35,142 nucleotides of DNA from the NCBI GenBank assembly GCA_003427395.1, contig BFEA01000047.1, positions 1,009,493 to 1,044,634 of the forward strand, in the 5' to 3' direction. The DNA is from Chara braunii. Taxonomy: Eukaryota; Streptophyta; Charophyceae; Charales; Characeae. A model generated the notes under the pieces. The model made no database searches. It was not told the origin of the DNA and saw only the letters and a program-made list of their open reading frames with translations. This document shows positions 19,404 through 28,432 of the stretch, one piece after another. Each line of letters opens with the position of its first letter. Position 1 is the stretch's first letter. The position numbers were made by a program, and so were the translations under genes.

Positions 19404-19900
19404 AACGCCAACGGCTTGAGCGACCAAGTCAGGTTTCAATCAATCTTTCATGTCTTCTCTCGAATAATGTCATTTTTCTCTCGTCCACCACTTTCGCTCA
19501 GCCCTCCATCCTCCTGCTCCACCTTCCTTCGTTCCTCGTTTCCCATCTTCTTTCCCTCCCTCCTTAACGCCAACGGCTTGAGCGACCAAGTCAGGTTCCA
19601 ATCAATCTTTCACGTCTTCTCTCGAACAATGTCATTTTTCTCTCTTCCACCCTCTTCCTCCACCACTTTCCCTCAGTCCTCAATCCTCCTGCTTCACCTT
19701 CCTTCGTTCCTCGTTTCCCATCTTCTTTCCCTCCCTCCCCCCCCGTGCTCCACCTTCGTCCCTCCTCATGTTCCATCTTCTTCCTCTTCCTCCTCACACT
19801 CCACCACCTTCCTCCACCTTCTTTCCCTCCATCCCCCTGGCTCCACCTTCCTTCATTCCTCGTTTCCCATCTTCTTTCCCTCCCTCCCCCTGCTCCACCT
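19404..19900 (+). repeat. 162-bp tandem repeat, pyrimidine-rich
   Basis: AACGCCAACGGCTTGAGCGA starts units at 19404 and 19566, and both continue through CCAAGTCAGGTT(T/C)CAATCA. The period is 54 codons, so an open + frame (19275-19964) carries the repeat in frame, with LNANGLSDQVRFQSIFHVF appearing twice. The later part (to about 19900) repeats only CTTCGTTCCTCGTTTCCCATC-type text. The downstream Ser/Pro/Leu-rich frame is low complexity and is not supported as a gene. Confidence 0.85.
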
Positions 19901-20101
19901 TCTTCCCTCCTCCTGCTCCAGCTTCTTCCCCTCCTCCTCCTCATCTCCCCTCCCTCCCTCCTAACAATGTAGCAAACAAACACTTGGAAAACACGGTGTG
20001 CCTGCAGGGATAAAGATCGGCCCTTAGCGATGCCAATGCTGGCCGACTCAGGCTGAGGGCACACGAGACAGCTCTTCTCTCCTGAATGATGATGTAGATA
20101 G

Positions 20102-20208
20102 AGTCCCTCGGGACATGACAGTCGTTACAATCGGAACGATACACAGAAGATTAGCGTGGCTCCTGGGCATAAACCAAGAAACGGTCCAAATACCAAAAAA
20201 AAAAAAAA
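20102..20208 (+). pseudogene. U6 snRNA retropseudogene with poly(A) tract
   Basis: The sequence starts GTCCCTCGGGACATG, like the 5' stem-loop of U6. It continues with ATCGGAACGATACACAGAAG, ATTAGCGTGGCTCCTG and CATAAACCAAGAAACGGTCC. About 13 bases of the middle (the GCGCAAGGATGACAC part) are missing. It ends in AAATACC followed by an A run at 20195-20208. U6 is made by RNA polymerase III and normally ends in U, so a templated A run suggests LINE-mediated retrotransposition. The first half of a 170-bp tandem duplication (20130-20300) starts inside it. Confidence 0.85.
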
Positions 20209-20300
20209 GAAAACAAAGAAACTGCACAAATTCCAAACAATACAGATAGACAGGTTCGCTCCACTACATAACATTTAGATTGTACCTGGTTCGAAAGATG

Positions 20301-20383
20301 ATCGGCCTATACACAGAAGATTAGCATGGTTCCTGGGCATAAATCAAGAAACTGTCCAAATACCAAAAAAAAAAAAAAAAAAA
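20301..20383 (+). pseudogene. Partial U6 snRNA pseudogene, second tandem copy, with poly(A) tract
   Basis: Begins at ATCGGCCTATACACAGAAG, so the 5' stem-loop is missing. It then carries ATTAGCATGGTTCCTGGGCA, TAAATCAAGAAACTGTCC and AAATACC, followed by an A run at 20365-20383. It shares the internal deletion of the copy at 20102, so it arose by local duplication of that copy and not by a separate insertion. Downstream sequence up to 20440 is also shared, with about 30 bases deleted. Confidence 0.83.
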
Positions 20384-20486
20384 GGAAACGGAACAAATTC
20401 CGAAGAATACAGATAGAATGTACCTGATTTCAAAAAGATGATCGGCCTGACATCATTGTCAATGTATTGAATTTGAGACCGTTAAC

Positions 20487-20514
20487 AGTAAGTATACGTC
20501 CGTACATCTGGGCC
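20487..20514 (+). repeat. 28-bp direct repeat, copy 1
   Basis: AGTAAGTATACGTCC followed by GTACATCTGGGCC; one mismatch to 20826-20853. Confidence 0.85.
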
Positions 20515-20523
20515 AAAGGCCCT

Positions 20524-20602
20524 CCTCTGTGCAAGCACAGATTCGAACCAGTGAGACCTCGGCTTCAAGAGCCAAGTCTCTTAACCACTACAGCCAGGAC
20601 AC
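20524..20602 (-). tRNA. tRNA-like sequence, degenerate (possibly tRNA-derived SINE head)
   Basis: On the minus strand TGGCTGTAGTGG fits a polymerase III A box and GGTTCGAATCT fits a B box. Between them TTGGC-TCTTGAA-GCCGA forms a 5-bp stem with a 7-nt loop, which would read anticodon UUG. The T stem is imperfect and I cannot find a matching acceptor stem. Downstream on the same strand lies one copy of the 28-bp repeat. This fits either a decayed tRNA gene or the head of a SINE. Confidence 0.4.
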
Positions 20603-20825
20603 GGTGTTCAAAAGTCGAGCCATACAGGTCATGATATCCACCCCACCCCTGCAAGGCTGTAGTGTCCAACTCGACACACACCACACACAACACCACATGG
20701 ACGCATCACACAGACACGGCAATTCTCACACACTTCGCTCCAGTCAGCACGTAACCCCCCACTGGTACCTAGCCCGCTCACACAGGCAGGTCTTTGCTTG
20801 CCCGCAGGTTCCCGGGCGCCTCCAG

Positions 20826-20853
20826 AGTAAGTATAGGTCCGTACATCTGGGCC
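20826..20853 (+). repeat. 28-bp direct repeat, copy 2
   Basis: One mismatch to 20487-20514, same orientation; no tRNA-like sequence follows this copy. Confidence 0.85.
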
Positions 20854-21139
20854 CAAGAACAGACCCAGAAACATTTGAAAGGTACTGCAGTGGAGAGACA
20901 CCCACGGCCGCTAGATGACGACGTGGGAAAAAAACAAACAAACGAGTTCCAAGCAGTGCTGGTCCCCGGATGGACCGGGGGACCTTCGACCGACCGGGTG
21001 CCTTCAGGTCGGATCGCGTGGTTCACCAGCCCCGCAGGCCCCCGGTTCAATCAGGCACACTGCGTTTGGGGGGGGGGTACTGGGGATTTTCGGGCGTCTC
21101 CATTCCCGCCCAGCCTCTGGGAGACCGCCACCACCACTT

Positions 21140-21350
21140 TGGAAGAAAACTGGGGCCTACCAGACCCCGTTTTCTTAAGAAAACTAACGGCCAATCTCTG
21201 CCGCCGATTGGTGCAGATCCACAGTGGAGATCAGCCGCACGTTTTCTGAAGAGAACGGGGTACGGTAGGCCCCCGTTTTCGAATTTGAAAACGGGGTCGA
21301 TTTCGACCGCAGATCTTTGGATCTGCACCCGAAATCGGCCGCGTTTTTAG
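21140..21350. repeat. Cluster of nested palindromes
   Basis: The string at 21153-21176 (GGGCCTACC..ACCCCGTT) is matched by its inverted complement at 21249-21272, 21 of 24 positions. A second hairpin with 10-bp perfect arms, CCCCGTTTTC / GAAAACGGGG, lies at 21271-21296. A third with GCAGATC / GATCTGC arms lies at 21309-21326 and extends outward imperfectly for 10 more bases. Frames on both strands repeat peptides like KTGAY(Q/R)TPFS because of the inverted copies. Likely decayed foldback DNA. Confidence 0.75.
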
Positions 21351-21564
21351 ATCTCCTCGTGGCCTGCCTTCGCCCCGTCTGCCCCAGTTCTGTGCAGCAG
21401 CACGCGACATTGACGTCACGCCATTCAGCATCCACTTCGATGTCATGTGCTGCGACAGCACAACCAGCGTCAGCGCCGCGTCTCCAGCCCGCCATCGACA
21501 TAGCCCTGCAGCCCGCTTCATTGCAACCGCCCCCCATAGCCACAAAGGTAGGTCTGGCAGTTTA

Positions 21565-22470
21565 GTTCCTTTTTTTTTTCTTTTTTCTTTTCTTCTTCTT
21601 CTTCTCCTTCTCTCGTCCTCTTCTTCATGGTTTTCTTTTACGCCGCCCTCTCCTCGTCCTCCACTTCTTCTGCTTCTTCTTCTTCTCTCCTCCTCCTTTT
21701 CTTCATCTTCTTCTTCTTCTTCTTTTTTTCCTCTTCTTCTTCTTCTTCTTCTTCTTCTTCTTCTTCTTCTTCTCCTCCTCCTCCTCCTCCTCCTCCTCCT
21801 CCTCCTCATCTCGTCCTCGTGCTCGTCCTCATCATTTTTTTCCCTCCTCCTCTTCTTCTTGTTCTCCTCGTCCTCTTCTTCATCATTTTTTCTCTCCTCC
21901 TCTTCTTCTTGTTCTCCTCGTCCTCTTCTTCTTCTCCTTCTCCTCCTCCTCGTCGTCATCCTCCTCCTCCCCCTCCTCCGCTTCGCTCCCCATTGAGCCT
22001 GAGCCATAGCCATAGCGATTTGTTTTTGTTTTTTCATCTTTCATCAGATTCTTCTTCTTCTTCTTCTTCTTCTTCTTCTTGACCTCCTCCTCCTCCTCCT
22101 CCTTCTTCTTCTTCTTCTTCTTCTTCTTGACCTCCTCCTCCTCCTCGTTCTTCTTCTTCTTCTTTCTTCTTCTTCTTTCTCCTTCTTCTTCTTCTTCTTC
22201 CTCCTGTCCTCCTCCTCTACTTCCCTCCGCGTTGAGGCAGAGCCATAGCCATAGGGATTTTTTCCTTTTTTTCATCTTCAGTGTCAGATTCTTCTTCTTC
22301 TTCTTCTTCTTCTTCTTCTTCCTCCTGTCCTCCTCCTCTACTTCCCTCCGCGTTGAGGCAGAGCCATAGCCATAGGGATTTTTTCCTTTTTTTCATCTTC
22401 AGTGTCAGATTCTTCTTCTTCTTCTTCTTCTTCTTCTCTGTTTCCTCCTCCTCTCCTCCTCCTCCTCCTC
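21565..22470 (+). repeat. Long TTC/TCC polypyrimidine tract with higher-order units
   Basis: About 900 bp of CTT and CCT trinucleotides. Between 22201 and about 22442 two units of about 121 bp each contain the same non-simple anchor, GTTGAGGCAGAGCCATAGCC then ATAGGGATTTTTTCC. A diverged anchor (GAGCCATAGCCATAGCGATT) occurs near 21998 and a fragment near 22490. Long open frames in both directions encode only Ser/Pro/Phe or Lys/Glu/Arg runs. Such mirror polypurine-polypyrimidine DNA can form triplex structures. Confidence 0.9.
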
Positions 22471-22479
22471 CTCCTCTGC

Positions 22480-23533
22480 TTCCCTCCCTGTCAGAGCCAT
22501 ACCCCCCCCCGCCTACCTAACCGCCCCCCTATGTCCCACAACCAAAAAAAACATCCTGACTTTGCAAGTTTTAATGCGGAATCTGACAGATCTCAGCGAG
22601 CGCAGTTGGATGCCGCAATCAGAAGAAAAGAAAAAAAAAACATTCTGGGCATTTTTTAGGGGCATCCGGTTTTGCCGGTTCACCCCCCCTGGACCTGGAC
22701 CGGTCCGGCCCAGGGCAGGTGATCCGGCCGGTTGCTGGCCCAGCCTTGATTTCAAGTGAAGGGGCCTGACTCTACTCCACAACATTCTAAACGTATCTGG
22801 ATCATGTAATTAATTGTCCCGATGCATTCCAAATGTTGGAAAAATCCGCATGTGCAAGGAAAATAAGCGAGAGTGACAGACAGGGAAAAAAAAAATAAAT
22901 AAAAGGGCAGAATCACACTGAAGAGCAGATAGTCAGTCGTGTACCAAGCAGAATGTAGTCTACACCGAGATACAAGCCAAGTAAGAGCAATGCAATGAAC
23001 GTAAATGTCGATGTCAGCCCCAACTCGACACCGTCAACAATGTATCCAACGTCGCTCTTCTCAATTGGCGCTCAGTGGCCAGCCGACTACTGCTCCGTAC
23101 CTATACCAGCCTACAACCACGACGACGCAACCAGAAAACTCTCCAGCCCGAATACCAACGTACACGGAGTCGTCGCCCATACAGACCACTGCATACACTT
23201 ACTGATCTCCAGTAAACTGCATGCCATTGTTTGTCGGCACATTGCAAACAGTTTGGTAGAAAACCACTCTCTACATGCGCACGACCGGGGATCCTCGCCA
23301 ACTGACGGCTTGGAGAAAAAGTTAGACTGGACATCAGCGCACAGTTTGCCAAGTTCCCGTCCTGCGCAACCAATGCGCCATAAGGGGTAGGGACCGTAGG
23401 GTAGGGTTCTGCTCACAATCGAACACATTTTCAATAAAAGTGTGAAATGTTTTTGCAGAACTGTACCTAGAGTACAGACTCTACAGAAGCACACACATTT
23501 AGAAAAATTGTTCACATTTCAACTCTCAACAAC
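22480..23533. other. No recognised gene; Pro/Thr-rich frame at 23005-23205
   Basis: A + frame at 22995-23390 and another at 23005-23205 are Thr/Pro/Gln-rich. The start of this region loosely resembles 3550-3800, so it may be a second gag-like remnant. A palindrome-rich GC patch lies at 22685-22745 (GGACCTGGACCGGTCCGG). No diagnostic motif. Confidence 0.3.
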
Positions 23534-23691
23534 GCAAAACCACAATTAGCAATCTAGAAGGAATAGAAGCACATGACAATGGAAGGGAAACAGTCAGTTC
23601 ATTCAGCAGGCAGCCGGGACGGGAGTTTAAGAAGGTAGAAGCATGCTCACAAAGACAAGTCATTTCATTCGGAAGACAACCGGGGAGGGAG
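23534..23691 (+). repeat. Dispersed repeat, copy 1, containing an empty TTAA site
   Basis: Starts with a 27-bp string (GCAAAACCACAATTAGCAAT then CTAGAAG) found again at 24965-24991. It contains two monomers of CATTC.G.AGRCARCCGGG..GGGAGTTTAA, at about 23600-23630 and 23660-23695. The first monomer continues GGGAGTTTAAGAAGG without interruption. The second is cut by the left end of the element at 23692. Confidence 0.8.
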
Positions 23692-24910
23692 TTTAAACCA
23701 CCAGTAGATGCCCCCAGAGTGAGGTCGCGAACAATCAACACGATCTAGATTCCAATCTAATACTCGATTGGTCGGACCGGACCGTGTTCGTATCTCGGTC
23801 AAGGAACACATGCAAGCCTGCAACATCACTCTTCACGGACTGACTAGATGAATCCAAGATCGGATATGAGACCGACTGGGCCGTTTGTAAATAAGAAAGA
23901 GGCGCAGAGCTGGCCGATCTCCAAGAAGCAAACAAATGCGAATGCAAGGCCTTCGCAAGGCCTTCGTTCGGCAGAACAGAAATTTTGCGACAGCAGATGA
24001 TTTTTTGTTCTATTGCTCACTGAGACCGTAGAGGGCACACAGTGCTCACAGCCTAAACTAAGGCACAGCGTACCTCCTGTATAGGAAGGAATGCATGTGC
24101 ATAAAACCACCAATGGTAATTGCCAAATCTCCCAGTGAGCCAAAATAGGCCATGGACTTGGATCAACTAAATGATAAGGATGTTTTTTTCGAGAACTCGA
24201 TACTCGTTGCTTCGCTCCTTTGTTTTTTAGTCTAATTTATTAGACACCGAAGAAACATAATCGTTGAAAGAATTACTCAAATCGTCAACTACTCTCGTAT
24301 ATCGTATAATGAGACTTTTTCTATGGTCAACGTAGTGAACTTTGTGGGACCAATCATGCCTTTATGCCTATTGTAGTGGAAGGCATAAAGGCATAAAGGC
24401 ATAAAGGCATGATTGGTCCCACAAAGTTCACTACATTGACCATAGAAAAGTCTCGTTATACGATAGACGAGAGTAATTGACTTGACTATTTGAGTCATGA
24501 AATGACAAACAAGATAAGATATATAAACTCTAAAGAATCATCATTCACAGGGATGGGATAATAAATTCTTTGTTGTTATTGCTTGGAATATCTGAATCTA
24601 TCAATCAAACACACAATCGGTATATGTAATTGACTAGCTTCTTCAAGTATGGCCATGGAATCCTGATTTGCATTCATTTTTTTATCACCAAGCAGTCTGG
24701 AATATCGTTTGTAACAATTCCTTCAAAGCATTTTTTGAATTTTTTTTCATTTTTTTATAGCGCGGCACCTTGCAAGTGTGTAACTGGTGAACCTGTTTTG
24801 AGCCTCTCCAAAAGCTTAGGAGGCCGAGTGCCGTAAGATAAAATGAATCGGCGGCGGGCGGCCTCCGAAAGGGACCTGCGGGCGATAGCTGGCATATACT
24901 AGTGCTTTAA
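23692..24910. mobile_element. TTAA-flanked inverted-repeat element of about 1.2 kb
   Basis: The left end reads TTTAAACCACCAGTAGATGCC across 23692-23712 (first 20 bases shown in parts: TTTAAACCACC, AGTAGATGCC). The right end, in complement, reads CTTAAAGCACTAGTATATGCC across 24890-24910 (CTTAAAGCAC, TAGTATATGCC). The right flank TTAAGAAGG.. joined to the left flank GGGAG recreates the string GGGAGTTTAAGAAGG. That string exists uninterrupted at about 23622-23636 in a neighbouring repeat copy, so it serves as an empty site. The right 130 bp share interior blocks with copies at 16504 and 27038. No transposase frame is visible inside. It carries a nested foldback at 24271-24499. Confidence 0.7.
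24271..24499. mobile_element. 230-bp foldback hairpin nested in the larger element
   Basis: Left arm 24271-24370 and right arm about 24395-24499 are inverted complements at over 90 percent by eye. Shared strings include CTATGGTCAACGTAGTGAAC (one mismatch on the other arm) and TTTGTGGGACCAATCATGCC. The loop side holds three to four tandem AAGGCAT units, so the right arm is slightly longer. The high arm identity suggests it is younger than the elements at 1190 and 18761. No target duplication is clear. Confidence 0.8.
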
Positions 24911-24964
24911 GAAGGTCATAGATAATATAGAAGAGGACTGGAGAGTAGAAAGTAGTAGCATAAA

Positions 24965-25050
24965 GCAAAACCACAATTAGCAATCTAGAAGCAACCTTAT
25001 CATGCTCACAAAGAGAAGTCATTTTATTCGGAAAGGCAACCGGGCCGGGA
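24965..25050 (+). repeat. Dispersed repeat, copy 2
   Basis: Shares the 27-bp string and the following CATGCTCACAAAGA(G/C)AAGTCATTT to GGGAGTTTAAG block with 23534-23691. Here the TTTAA site continues into GATTATGGAAG and is not interrupted. Confidence 0.8.
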
Positions 25051-25603
25051 GTTTAAGATTATGGAAGAAGATTGCAGAGTAGAAAGTAACATAGAGCGAA
25101 TGAGATGGAAAAGTGGATAAGACCAGAAAGCGTTAGCCTTGACAATAGATAGGGCTAAGGAGTGGATAGGGCTAAGGAGTGGAGAGCAGAAAGAGTTCGT
25201 ATAGAACTGGATAGTATAGAACTGGATGGTGAGGAAGACTATCATGCAGCTGTTAGTTAGGGCTAAGGAGTGCACGGGCTAGAACTACAGTAGCAGTGGA
25301 GTGGGCAAAGCCGACCACACGCCAGTGTGAATCCGAGGGAGCTTAATAGACTGGGCAAAACGAGGCAGCAGAAGAGCAAGAAATGGGAACAAAAAACAAT
25401 AGATATGACTCAATCGATCGGGTGAGACTAGCTGGGGTATAGAACAAAAGTAAATTATGTATGCTATAAAGATGCATGCTGATATAACAAAGATGGGCCC
25501 AAAAGAAGATGGGCCCACGACCGAACAAGCCTCAGCAGGAAATGAATACTATCCACCTTCAAGTCTAAGCGGAAAAAAATAAAAAATAAAAAAAATTCTC
25601 AAG
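25051..25603. other. No gene; short tandem strings
   Basis: Contains GGGCTAAGGAGTG three times (about 25150-25275) and TATAGAACTGGAT twice (25200-25225). Minus-strand frames are short and unrecognised. An A-rich stretch lies at 25572-25597. Confidence 0.4.
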
Positions 25604-25657
25604 TTGGTGTGCCCTCCTAACAACTCACCATCCTCTCCTGTAAGGTTCTTTCTCTCC

Positions 25658-25668
25658 TATAAAAAAAA
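25658..25668 (+). promoter_or_regulatory. TATA-box-like element
   Basis: TATAAAAAAAA preceded by CTCTCC. Position upstream of a pyrimidine-rich leader supports a promoter, but the downstream transcript is unknown. Confidence 0.3.
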
Positions 25669-26203
25669 GGTTCCTTTTCTCCACCTTACTCTTGCTGCTC
25701 CCTCGTCGCCTTCTTCACGGTCAGTAGGCTCTCGATCTTGGAAAACTTGCTGTTGGATAATGTTTGGATTGCTGTACATCTTCGGGTTGACTCGGAAAAC
25801 TTGCTGTTCGGCCTGGTTGGGTTGCGCTGTACACAGTGTCGACTTCCGTTACCCATTTCGGTGGAAGAGAGAACACCCTGCTACGAACAACAGCATTTTT
25901 TCTGGATTTGTGTTCGCGTACCCTTGGCCACACGCACGCACGCCATTGCCGTCTTGTAGAAGAAAATCCGGCAAAAGAAGGTACCCTGTTACACCCTCAA
26001 GGGGCAGACTATTAGTCGCTGTTTGCTATGCACCTACCGCGCGCTAATTGTCTCTCAACGCCGTTCGCTACAACGCGCAACTCGTCGGCTGATGATCTTC
26101 TTCCGAGCCGTGAAATGCCCAACACCCACCCAGCCATCGGTAGCAGCAGGCATCATATCACAGTATGCCCACCACTCCCTAGCAGGTGGAGCGTTCTTCT
26201 CTA

Positions 26204-26209
26204 AATAAA
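26204..26209 (+). terminator. AATAAA polyadenylation-signal-like site
   Basis: AATAAAGAACTC lies downstream of the TATA-like box at 25658, in the same orientation. Confidence 0.3.
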
Positions 26210-26639
26210 GAACTCTTTCACAGCAAACAAATATATTAACAACAAAACACATAAAGTCGGCAGTTTCTCCAACCTTGCCAACACCTGCCGACACCAAACC
26301 CTAATTCTAGTCCCGTCGAGTCCCATTTTGCACAAGTTCCACCATCAACTGCCTATTATTTGCAAGGTCCAATGTTCTATTCAGCAGTGTCATCTTCTAC
26401 CGAACAATCGTGAACCTGTCCTCAATGCTTACATCCAATTTTCAATCAGTCCTCCACTGCAGACTCACATCCAATTATGGAAGCATCCTCCTCAAATCCC
26501 TGCTGCCTAAGTGCAGCCTTGTGGACACAACGACCTACTTGACTCTCTGTTACGTAACCTCGACCTTGGCCGTGCATTCCATCTTGATTCTGACATGTAA
26601 CCATAGCCTTTTGTTCATAAATAATAGCTGCATCTGTCC

Positions 26640-27036
26640 TCTATCCTTGGGAGTCCCAACTTACTTGCATCATCCTAAATCTCATCTTGTGTCCGTCCTC
26701 AAGTCCCATCTTGGATCCCATCTCGAGTCGATCCTCAGTGTCCCATATATTACCTCTGTTGCCCGTAATCTTGATCCCCACTCCACACTTGAGTTCCGTC
26801 TTGAGTTCCGAGTTCCGTCTTGAATTGCAAACGCCCTTGACGTCCATGCTGAGTCTATCCCGAGCACCCTACCTCCGTCCTTAACCTGTTCTTGAGTCCG
26901 TCCTCGACTCCCTACCCCCTATGGCCCACCTTCAGTCACCTGGCCTTGAGTCCACCATCTGGAGGTCGGTTCTTGGGTACATGTTGCTGACTCTCATCTT
27001 GCACTCATCCTTGAGTCTTCCCCTCTGGAGTCGCAT
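26640..27036 (+). repeat. Degenerate short-period array (CTTGAGTCC-like)
   Basis: Variants of TC(C/T)TTGAGTCC, ATCTTG and GTCCCATCTTG recur every 15 to 30 bases. Overlapping frames on both strands result from this. A few similar strings follow at 30385-30440, next to another inverted-repeat element copy. Confidence 0.6.
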
Positions 27037-27037
27037 C

Positions 27038-27176
27038 TTAAAGGGCCGGTACATGCCAGCCATCGGCCACGGGCCCCTTTCGGAGGCCGGCCATCGTCGA
27101 TGTATTTTATCAATGGCGTGCGAGCCTCCGAAATTTTCAGAGAGGCACTTGGAAGGGCCATGTACTGGTGGTTCAA
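27038..27176. mobile_element. TTAA-flanked miniature inverted-repeat element, copy 3
   Basis: The left end is TTAAAGGGCCGGTACATGCC and the right end is GGCCATGTACTGGTGGTTCAA. The interior has CTTTCGGAGGCC and its partner GAGCCTCCGAAA, a strong internal palindrome, plus a TTTTAT(C/G).ATGGCG block shared with copy 1. It is inserted at the right edge of the degenerate array. Confidence 0.75.
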
Positions 27177-27492
27177 GTCTCATTTCAAGACGAGACCTGT
27201 GCAGTCAAGATGTTCGCCGGGCATGAATCTCTGAACAAAGGTGGCACCCTCTACCATGTCTTGTACAGCAGCAAAGCACAATCGCTTGTCACGGCGGTCT
27301 CAAACAAAGGCATATTTACAATTTGCACTACGAAGCACAATGGCTTGCCACATCGGTTTCCTACAACGCAGGCATATTTAGAATTTGCACGGAACTCCTT
27401 TCCGAGATGGCTACAAAGGTCATCTGCACTCTCGCGTGAACTGCCGCCGCAGCTTATTCATGGACGCCGGTCTCTGGACAGAAACAGAGAGG
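27177..27492. other. Linker between two inverted-repeat elements; small direct repeat
   Basis: GCATATTTA(C/G)AATTTGCAC occurs at about 27309 and 27371. A + frame spans 27168-27635 without a motif. No gene recognised. Confidence 0.4.
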
Positions 27493-27745
27493 TTAAATCA
27501 CCAGTACACCTGAGCCTTGCACTCGTGCGGTACGGTGCGGGCTTGCAGCGAACGAAGTGGGCGCTCAAACTCCGAAACTGCACTGCAGGCCGAGCATTGC
27601 CGAAATGCCAGTGGCACAGTTCTTTTCCTTTTTGATGGCGCCGCCAGCCATTGTGGTCCGGTCCAATAGCCCTGAGCCTTCAAAATTTTAGGGGTGAGCC
27701 CTGAAAAGTATTGAAGTTGCCTGGGACCATGTACCGGCAGTTTAA
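27493..27745. mobile_element. TTAA-flanked inverted-repeat element, copy 4, longer interior
   Basis: Left end TTAAATCACCAGTACACC, right end CCATGTACCGGCAGTTTAA; TTAA is exact on both sides. Near the right end, AAAATTTTAGGGGTGAGCCC resembles AATTTTAGGGGAGGCTCG of copy 1. The interior is about 60 bp longer than in copy 1 and carries unrelated sequence. Confidence 0.7.
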
Positions 27746-28142
27746 ACCGTCGTAGTCACCCAGCAACAAGAAGGAACCACGGCGGTGCATGAGTGCCATT
27801 GGGAATCTCACCCGGTCAATGTCAGGAGCTTAACATCATGGCAGCCAGTTCTGCAGCTTTTGCGCAGCAGAGTCATCGTAGGCAGATCCACACCCATTTA
27901 TTAAAGGCTTACAGGGCTACACCATGATTGCTGTGCATGTGGCATGCTTCATTTCTTCCTGACCAATGCGGATCCATAGACAACGAAAGGTGGCACGCAT
28001 TTTTCAAAACAACATGCCATATGGCTGCAGCACAGATGCAGCAGCCTGTTTCTGGTTTCCCCAGGAAGTGAGCACTGCTGAATATTCCAAACAAATAAAC
28101 AAACAAACAGAGGAAGTTTGCTGGAGGGCTATGTTGAAAATA
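27746..28142. other. No recognisable gene
   Basis: Short frames on both strands, no motif; a small AAACAAATAAAC stretch near 28088. Confidence 0.35.
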
Positions 28143-28432
28143 TTTCAACAAACATGCACCGCAGATGGCTGTGGTCTCGACAAAGTCAGCCACGTCGCTG
28201 AACCATGATGCTACAAGTACATTCTCTACTCTTGCATGGCAAGATGCCACCCCTCCCACCGCTGTGTGACAATGTTTCAACAAACATGCGCCGCAGACAA
28301 TGTTTCAACAAACATGCGCCGCAGATGGCTGTGGTCTCGACAAAACGTCAGCCTCACCACTGAACCATGATGCTACAAATACGTTCTCTACCCTTACATG
28401 GCAAGATGCCACCCCTCCCACTGCTGTGTGAC
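28143..28432 (+). repeat. 160-bp tandem duplication with an extra 28-bp partial unit
   Basis: TTTCAACAAACATGC(A/G)CCGCAGA starts units at about 28143 and 28303. Both run through TGGCTGTGGTCTCGACAAA, CTGAACCATGATGCTACAA and ATGGCAAGATGCCACCCCTC to GCTGTGTGAC. A partial start unit (28275-28297) lies between them. Confidence 0.9.

Larger units (their letters stand above)
25604..26300 (+). other. Possible LTR-like segment with TATA box and poly(A) signal
   Basis: TATAAAAAA at 25658 is followed by CT-rich sequence typical of transcript leaders. AATAAA occurs at 26204-26209, about 545 bases later. An open frame on the + strand (25604-26047) and one on the minus strand (26055-26297) have no motif I recognise. 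The pattern fits an LTR or a short non-coding transcription unit, but no second LTR copy is in the window. Confidence 0.3.

Noticed and set aside
21231-22520. Long Ser/Phe/Pro-rich and Lys/Glu/Arg-rich frames on both strands
   Set aside because: Direct translation of TTC/TCC trinucleotide repeats; open in several frames because the repeat lacks stops.
28143-28432. CRISPR-like repeat pattern
   Set aside because: Only two long units plus one fragment, no short regular spacers, and the sequence is eukaryotic.
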